Assembly (NCBI RefSeq): GCF_001949145.1
Contig: NW_019091527.1
Span: 546,052-599,667 of the forward strand
DNA length: 53,616 nucleotides
Direction: 5' to 3'
From: Acanthaster planci
Lineage: Eukaryota; Echinodermata; Asteroidea; Valvatida; Acanthasteridae
Shown: in pieces, positions 36,501 through 45,500 of the stretch
How the letters are laid out: the number at the start of each line of letters is the position of its first letter
How positions within the stretch are numbered: the stretch's first letter is position 1
Notes under the pieces: model-generated
What the model was told of the DNA's origin: nothing
Database searches by the model: none
Seen by the model: the letters and a program-made list of their open reading frames with translations, nothing else
Translations under genes and position numbers: made by a program

Positions 36501-39500
36501 ATCGAACGGGCTTGCAGCTCCCACGGCGGACTCTACAAACAAGAGCTGTGGATCCCCATCCAGGATCAGAAGCAACCAGAAGACTCTCCTGATGCAGACA
36601 CTTCTATCCAAACTCCAGTAAACTTGCAACGACCTGATCTGCCACCAGGAGCTGCTGTCGGCACCCCTGACCCATCCCCGGTTGCAGAGGCCAGTGTCAA
36701 TACTGCTCTGGAAGACCAAGCTCCTGACACTCAGCAAGGTGCAGCTGTGACTCCCTTGGCTGACCAACACGCTGGCTTACTGACACCCCCTCCAGAGGGA
36801 GAAGCCACTCCAGTGGATGGACAAGACAGAGACACTCTCAACCATCCTGATGAGGCCAAACAACTTGTCAAAGGGTACGCTGTCTTAGAGGTGCGCTGCA
36901 AAGCCAAAATTGACAGCATCGAGAATGCCCTGCTGACCAGCAAGGAGGTGACCGAAGCAATGCAAGTTGAGACGGCGGCCATCCTGGACGTTTCCCCAGA
37001 GGACTTCCTCACCGTTTCGGCCGTCAACTCGGCTTTGCAGGCAGAACTGACAGACAGTGGCGAGTTCTCCGAGTATCTGAGGCACAAACTGCTGACCGAT
37101 AAACCTCCCAGGGAGCTGAGGCCCCTGGCAGTGCAGGCCTTAGAACAAGTCTTCTACAGCTGCCTGGCGGCTGAGCAAGGCTTCAAACTCCTCTCGGAGC
37201 TGGAGGAGAAGGACATGGACACAGCCGAGGTGACGCTGTCCAAGGAGCAAATGCTCAGTCTGGCTCCTGGCAACCTGCTGGTACCTTTCTTTGGGGAGGT
37301 GAAGGGATCCAAACACACCGCCCAAGAGGAAGTGACCCTTGTTCTGGAGAAGTACGGAGTGAACCGACTGGGTTCGAGCAGACCGAAAAAATCTAGCGGT
37401 AAGACATTTTCTAACATCAATCAACATCCAGACAATGCCATATGGTATTGTTTGCTCCAGTAATTGTTTTACCATTGATGTACATTTAACTTTCGCATTG
37501 TTCGCTCACAGTGTTCATGACAGTCAAGCACACCACGCAGATAAGTAGGTCTTTTACACTGTGAAGTTCTGCGGTCATTTGTTCATAATCTTAATTATAT
37601 GTGTTTTATGTAAGGCGCTTAAATGCATTGCTGTGTTGAATGATTCTCAGCAAACATGGGCAGTGATAAACTGTATGCTACAAAAAAGGAATAAATTACT
37701 AGAACAAGTAAATATTTGTTGTCTTGCCAGCGAGAGTAAATATTTTAAAGTCTTCAAATATTTAAGTACCTCTCTTGTAATTCTAGCCAAACCATCCAAG
37801 GATCAGAGCAGAACGGTCAATCGTCGAGGGAGTAAGACCAGCAAGGAGAAGTTAGCTGCAGCCGATGTGTCTTTCAAATCAAAGTGAGAAAAAAACATCA
37901 ACCGTTTTCCTGTTTTCTCCCTCTACGTATGAGCTGGTTCACATGTTTGAAATTTTGACGGCAGATCAAATAGTCGTGCTGCAAATTTCCCAAAGTTGAA
38001 CATATTTGAACACAACCGCAGTTCACTGCAATTGTTAGGTGATGTCAAAGTGGCTTCCCCTTTTGCATTGGCCCGAAGAACGAGTTGGCCTTTAATACTG
38101 CACCAGTCCCAAATTGTTTTAATTTGTGCGTCCCCAATGTAGTGAAGAGTAATGGTGTTATTCATGGAAAGAAGCACACCCTACAGACGTCTTAGAAGAT
38201 TGATGTGCATCTAGAGCTGCAGAGGCCTGGCATAGGCTGCATCCGAATCACTTGTCTAGAGCTAGGTCTACGTCTTCGCTCAATTGGAAATGCGTGGAGA
38301 CGCGCAGACAATAGACCTAGCCGTAGCTCTGGAAGCCCGTTTCGGACACGGCCTGATCTTGTGATACATTGCCCAATCCTGCAAGTATGGTCAACTCTGA
38401 CAAATGTGTCAACAAGATGATCGCCTCTCGTGGAAATAATGTAACTTTGCGGAAGAACCTGAGCTCGAGGGGCAAAATTTATCGAGCTGCTTAAGCACAA
38501 AATTTGCTTAAGTGCAAAAACAATCGCTTAAAAAACAATGGTTACCAATATACATCACATGGAGTTTTGGCTGGTGACCTGATTTCTCAAGGAAGGTTTT
38601 TCAGGCCTAAGTGAGTTTTTTGCTTCAGTAGCTCTAGGAAAGTGGCCCTGAGGGCCCAATTGAAGAGTATTAGTGCTTTGAAACGTGCGCTTTTTCTACT
38701 TGGATTTTAATATAATGATGTTGACTGGCACATCAAACATTACTCAATGTCTAGTTTCAATTTCTGATGACTGAAATGTTTATTATTGATTCGACTGTGA
38801 AGACATATGATCTCTCTCCTTGTCAGGTCTGCCAGCCCTTCCGACAAGAAGTCCAAGCGGCCGGAGAAGGTGGCCCGTGACGCCCCCGAGAAACGCCAGC
38901 TAGAGGAGGGCCGCGCCAAGCAGGAGGCGGTCCCAGAGAGGGCACTGTGCCTGGCTGGGTTCCTTCAGTTCGTGACGGAGCAGGCACAGGACAACGCTGT
39001 GCCCGTCTGGAAGGCCCTGATGGCCTGCAGCTTTGACTTCCACTTTGACAGGTGAGTGAGGCTGTGTTTAAATCAGGTTGCTAGTTGAAATTACTCACGA
39101 GTCTATGATAGCGTCTGCAGCTACTGCCCATAGAGTCGTGCGGGATTTCAAGGTGAAGCCAAGAAATCCAGACATGCCTTTAGTGTCACATCTCTCCAAG
39201 TGTAACGAAGCCAGTAATCGATTTTGTAAAGTACGTCAAGGTTGTTGTGTTTTGTAAATTACAGTAGATAAGACAATAGTAAGTTACAGTGGCTACAGTT
39301 CAAGGTAGCCGCAATGAATTTCTCTTAGACACAATTTTCCTGCAACTTTGTAGTCTTTAGTGTATGAACACTGTTTTACACTCCCATTTGGTTAAATGCA
39401 TGGAAAAGCGCACTTCTTTAAACACTTCAAATTACCCATACGTTCCTGGACAACTGAGGGCGCTGTTACTGCGATGTCATCCAGGGAAAACAGTTTCGTG

Positions 39501-42500
39501 CATAGGTTTTTCTCTTAAAATTGTGAACCCAGGATTTACTTATTGATATTATTCCTGAGAAAAGCATGGTGCTCACTTATGGCTTTGCGCATAAACAACA
39601 ATGAATCAGCAAAGAAGAGAAAATGTAGTCCAGCAAAATCTACAAAAATGCAGGACTGGTTTCTGTAAAAAAACCAGGGTAACATTTCGGCTTTCTTCCG
39701 TGGATGACATCTCAAGTTTTGTCATTAATATGCAAATACTCATTAGCATGAACACAAAATACCTTTTGAAATAGTGAAACAAAAGTTGAAAGTAAGGTTA
39801 ACTGAGACACAAAGGTGCATTTGGAAGGTTTGTATTAAACCCCCTCCCAAACGATTGCAACTACCCTTTTAAAAACAATGGCTGTGAGCTACGGTGAGTT
39901 AAATAAGAAAGTCATCTTCCCAGAGTCAGTTTTGTTACTTGAGAGACCAAGAAGAACAATATGAAAGGATGTGTGGAACTCATAAACTTTTAAAACATAC
40001 ATTGAAGGAATTGTCATCACTCTGCAAATATAATTGTGATTACTTGTTATATCTCTGTCTAAAGCTTTAATGTTTTCCAGTCAAATCTTCTTTTTTTGTT
40101 TATTAATGCAGTTTACAAAGTACTCAATAACTGTTCACTGAATAAACGTATTAGAACATGAAACAGCTGTCATGTCATGTCGCACTGTACAGCTATTAAA
40201 TTGTAATTAGTTTGATTGTTCATTGATATTATCCCCAAATCCTCTGAATTACAAAATCTTGTTCAGCATGGCTGCCTCAGTAACTCTAAGATGTTTTCCT
40301 GTATCTTTGGACAAAGATTCGCCAGCCTGAACCACTCGGACACCCCTTCTTACTTCAAGCACTGGACCCACGACATGGACGCAGCCCTGGTGCGTTACGT
40401 GGACCGTCTCTGCCGGAAGTTCTCCATCACCCCGGGCCGTCTGCACCCGCACGAGGTCTACTTCACAGAGGACGACCTGGTCAACCCAGCTTTTGCTCCC
40501 TTGCAAGGTGACGAGAACGTAGACACATGATAGAGAGTCGTTGAAATTAGTTCAGAAGGAACTAACGTTTCATGACAGCGGTCAAAAGCGACCAAAGGCA
40601 CGAGGCAGGACGTTGCCACACCATGGGCTGATCAATTTGTGAAAGAGGACAAATCTGAAAAAAAAAAGAAGCCACTTCCGATCTCTCTTTTTTTTGGTGA
40701 ATCTTCAGTGGCTGTACTTGCAGATTGTACCAGTCAGTCGTAAAGTAGTGCAAATTGATTTGATTCCTTCTTCGTTTCTGCCTCCAGGAGTCCCACTGGA
40801 AGTCCTTCGCCTCCGCTTTGCCCTCCTCCAGTCGCTAAGCAACAACCTGGAGGCCTACTTCCTGCCCCTAGTTGACCTTCGCCCCTCCCAGACCCTGTCG
40901 CTGAGCACGGCCGCGCTGCTGTCCCGGGCCAGGCGGCTGTTGTTCTATGACACCAAGGTCAAGTTTTTCAATGCCATCCTGGACGCCACGGCCCAGCGGA
41001 ACCTTGACCAGGCGGCCCCGGAGATAACTCTTGACCCACTGGAGATTGTAGGAGGTCAGTGTTTTTGAACTCAGTCCATCACTACATTTCCCATTTTTTT
41101 GAAATGCGGAACTCTTGTCTTGTTGACGAATACTGTAGTGCCATTGATAAATACTTAAGCAATGTATTTATGTAGTCACACGGGCGTGTTCTCCCCATGC
41201 AAATGAAATTGATACTGGTTTGTGCGCATTCAATTGAAAACGTTTCACCCACACTCTTGAGTTGTGTAAATTTACCCAAGTCTAGTATGCACACATTGTG
41301 AGGATCCGTAGAATCACTACAGAACTTTAGGATCCATGTAACAATTCGTCGTGTGCCCGGCATAAGGGCGTAAGCGCTTAGGCCCTTTTGCCGGGAAGGA
41401 TGATCACTGCAAAAAAACTTTTCCCGGTAAAAGGACGAAAGTATGCAACTCTTGTATTTTAATGAAATATGAAGATTTCGTGGCAAAAAGTAAACAAAAA
41501 AAAGGCCAAGTCCTTAAATAAGTTTTTCAAGGTTGCTTTTTGTACAGCCCAGGTTGATTTTGTAGTAAATTATATCCGTTTTTACTAAATAAAGGGAGTG
41601 TATTTCTTACGCCCTTTTGCCGGGAACATTTTTTCTGCTGTGATCATGCTCCCCGGCGAAAGGGCGTAAGTGCGCTTATGCCCTTCTGCCGGGCACCTGA
41701 CAAATTTGAATATGGTAATCAGTGTGTGTTGTATACAGCATAGTAGGAGTTTTTATTGTGACATTCTAGTTTTGAAGTTGCTGAACCACGATGTTATTGC
41801 AGGCTGTGGTGTTTAGGTCAAAGAAAAGCACAAAATGCGTGTGACACTGGTCGTATTTGTCATCTTGACACAATGACTCACTCTGCAGTGTTGTAACTTC
41901 GTCACCCTCTATTTCTTGTGTCTCACCAGCGGATGCGCAGGATTGCCTAGCCACCCAATTCTGTCAGGCAGCCAGGCAGCTATCCATCGTTCCCTCCTCC
42001 AAACTCTGCGTCAAGATTGCCAGTGGGGGTGACCCCACGTATGCCTTTAACGTCAGACTGACCGGAGAAGAGGTCCACGGAACAAGTAAGTTATTTTTGA
42101 TCAGAGCCGTGATTGATTGGTCTTCACAAGTCAGCTCCTGTCAGTCACTACTCAATTTGGGGTCATTCAGTCCCCGGTCTTTAGTTATTCTACAGTCACT
42201 TTGATCAAGGTATTTGATAAATTTCTTGCTATTTGTAGCAGGCATATGATCGACTGGGCGACAGTTCTAGTTTTTGTCTTGTTTCTGTTCTTGGAGTTGA
42301 TTTTGCCTTGGTTTGGTTAGATTGGGAAGGTAAAATGATGGATGGACTTTCTGTTTTTGAATCCTTTATTTGCTTACTTTTTAAATGCCATTTGACTTTT
42401 CTTTTTTGTTGTTAAGATACATATCCTGTGGAAAACAATGAAAGTTAATCTTGAAAAAAAATTTGGAGGAAAAAGTGTTAAACTTGGCGCACATTCTTGT

Positions 42501-45500
42501 TCCGTAGTTGTGTGGACTACACCCATGTTGAGACATGTTGCGGGGACCAAAAATGTAACAGGGACAGCTTTTTGTCCCCACAACTCAGTTTTGACTTTCC
42601 TAACAAAGTAATTGTCGCCTTTTTGTGGTCGAGGCCCACCCACACAGGCCATATGCATCCGTACTTTTTACATTAAAAAAGAAACACTCTTTGCAAGCTC
42701 ATGCGGTCTTATTTGTTGAAGAAATATGTCCCAAGACAAACACTAAAAACTGTTCGCATGAAAGGAAATTTTAATGAATACCAAATAATAATAAAGAATT
42801 ATGATAACCGTCAAATGTCTTTAAAATCCCCCCACCCTTTAGGTGGTTCGTTTAGGCATTTTCTCGGTCAGGTGACCCGTGAGCTTCAGAATTCTACCCT
42901 TGGTCTGCTCGTCCTGTGCCCCAGTGCAGGCACCGGTCGAAACAAAGGCAGATACTTACTGAGGCCGGGCGCCATCACTTTCCCGGAAGAGAAATTGCTG
43001 GAGTTTTTTGGACAGGTAAAGAAAATATGTCCACCCTTTAAAGATTTCTTTTTTCCTCTGTGGTGAAAATTTTTCTCAGAAATCTGAAATTTTATGAAGA
43101 TTTCCAAAATAAAATCACCAAAAATAAAAACTGCAAAAATCACGAATTAAATAAACAAAACAATTTCTTGTCTTTGAGAGTCACAGTTTGAGAATTTGAG
43201 CTACTGAGCTCATGGGTGCAACCTTTCTCCTTTCCTCCCAGCTTCTTGGCATCGCTCTGAGAGCTGATATCCCCTTGGCCCTGGACCTACTCCCGTCATT
43301 CTGGAAGTGCCTGGTAGGAGCTGCCCTAGACCCAGAGAGGGACCTGGAAGAGGCCGATTGCATCACCTACGGCTACATCAAGAAATTGACAGAGGTAGGC
43401 TAAACCTAAAGGTCTGATCTGGGGTGCATCGCATACAAATTAGTCTGTAAAGCAACCGATAAGCTTCTCAGGATTGAGTCTGGTAATGGAGTCAGAGAAT
43501 GAGTCGGATGTTGCAACCAAATGCATGATTTAGTGCAAATCATTGCTTATACTTTAGTGACGTTGTTCTTAAGTACAGCTTGTCAGGGCTATACTCTAAA
43601 AAGTTTCGGTCATACATTTCATTCCATTCTTGATCATTTTATTCACTGGTCAAGTACCTTGTGTATTTCCTCGGCTACAATTATTGATTCTCTTCTCAGT
43701 TTTTGTTGGACGATATCTGACATTTTCTGTTCTGTTCCTTCTTCTTGTCATGGTCAAGTGGCAGAGTTTCCCGAGATAATTTATTCATTCGACATTTTGC
43801 CTATGATAACCTGCAGGTTCAGAGTGAAGCGGAATTTGACGCTCTCTGTGCGGAGGTCTCCTCCCATCACGCCTCTGACCTGGAGTCCCCCGATCCGGAC
43901 CCCGTCCCCGAGCGCCCCGCCAGCCCTTCCTCCACCCTCCAGATGGGCCAGCCCGCCCACAACCTGACGTTTGTCTACCACAGCTTGGCCGGGGACGAGG
44001 TGGAGCTGTGTGCGGATGGCAGGACACGTCGGGTCAGGTGGGTTACCGTGGCAACAAATCAGAACCTCAGGTTGGCTGATTGAGATTCAGTTGACGTAGC
44101 TGTGTCATCAAGTGATAATTTCGTTTGGAGAAACCAAGGTGCTTTCCAGTGGCTCGGGAAACAATCAGTGTGCTTGAAGTTTGAACGTTTTATTTTGTTC
44201 TACCGAGAGAAAAGTGCAGTGAGAGAGTGGGGTCTGAGTGACGTACTCATGCTCTATTTGTACGGTAGCGCATCAATCAGTGGGACCTATAATTTTTGGA
44301 GTCACTCGAAACTTATGTTTTACAGTTGTCTGTTCTTTTACGTGAATAGTTTTGCTTGGTTGTAACCACTGGCTTGCAGGGTTAAAAACAGGAACAGCAT
44401 GTCTGTTGCAGTGTTAAGTGGCAAGTCGTAAAATTGATGTTTTGAGCCAGAATTGGGGATCTTTTCATAGGAAAACTTTTATATAGACCCTCAGAACTTA
44501 AATCAACTTTGACAGTACAGTATGTCACTTAGGGCTTGAGTAAAGATGCAAGGAATGAAAGGAGAATACAGAACTCTGCCTACACAACAGTTTGGTGTGA
44601 AATGGATGTAACAAGTTAACACTGAGATGCACTCATGCCAAAAGCATCTGTACATCTGACTGAAAACTCACAAGAAAGTATTCATCCTTCACTGACAGTA
44701 GTGTTCTACATTTACCTGGTTCCTGGTTTTGACACATTGTTTACCTGGTCATAATCAGTAAATCATAAATATTCATTTATACATATAAATATTCATTGTG
44801 TTTCCTTTTTGAGGTGAAACAGGCTCTGCAGGAGCTGACAATAAACTTTGCTTTCTGGTTTAATGCGAGAGTAGCCTTGGTAGGTTTTCCCGATTGTTGT
44901 CTGTTATTTCAGTTGGAAGAACAGACAGCAGTATATCTCGGCCATCCGTGATTTACGATTGAGAGAGCTGGCCAGCCCAGAGCGCATGCTAGCGGTGCGC
45001 TGCGGGCTGGCGTCGGTCGTACCGATCCAACTTCTATGCATGATGACGCCGTTTGATATGGAGCTCAGGACGTGTGGCCTGCCCACCGTGGATTTGGACT
45101 TCCTGAAGGTAAAAACACCCCCCCCCCAAAAAAAACTTTCATTCTTTGAACCTTACTGGCTGTGCATTTTTGGGGGCTAGAAGCATTCATAAATCCTCCT
45201 AAAGTTCACACTGTGTAGGAAACCAATAATTTTTTTGTGTTTGTGTTGACGAAATGACAATGTGGAGACTCGCAGTGACGATGACCAGGTTTTGGAGTCC
45301 TCAATCCATTACAATACAGCTAAACAAAGTGGTGGATTTTGACAGAAAAAAAGTGTACTGGAGGGAAGTAACCATTGACATCATGAGAGAATTTGACTTG
45401 GTGAGGAAAAAAGGCAAGCGTTAAATCTTAACCGTCTCCTTACTAGCGATTTTAATGGCAGAAATGTTCTTGTTTGGGTTGATCCTGTCATGACTGACAG

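Noticed and set aside
35571-37475. Antisense open frames within the giant exon
   Set aside because: They are mirror frames of a GC-rich coding exon with no family resemblance. The sense frame is clearly HECTD4.
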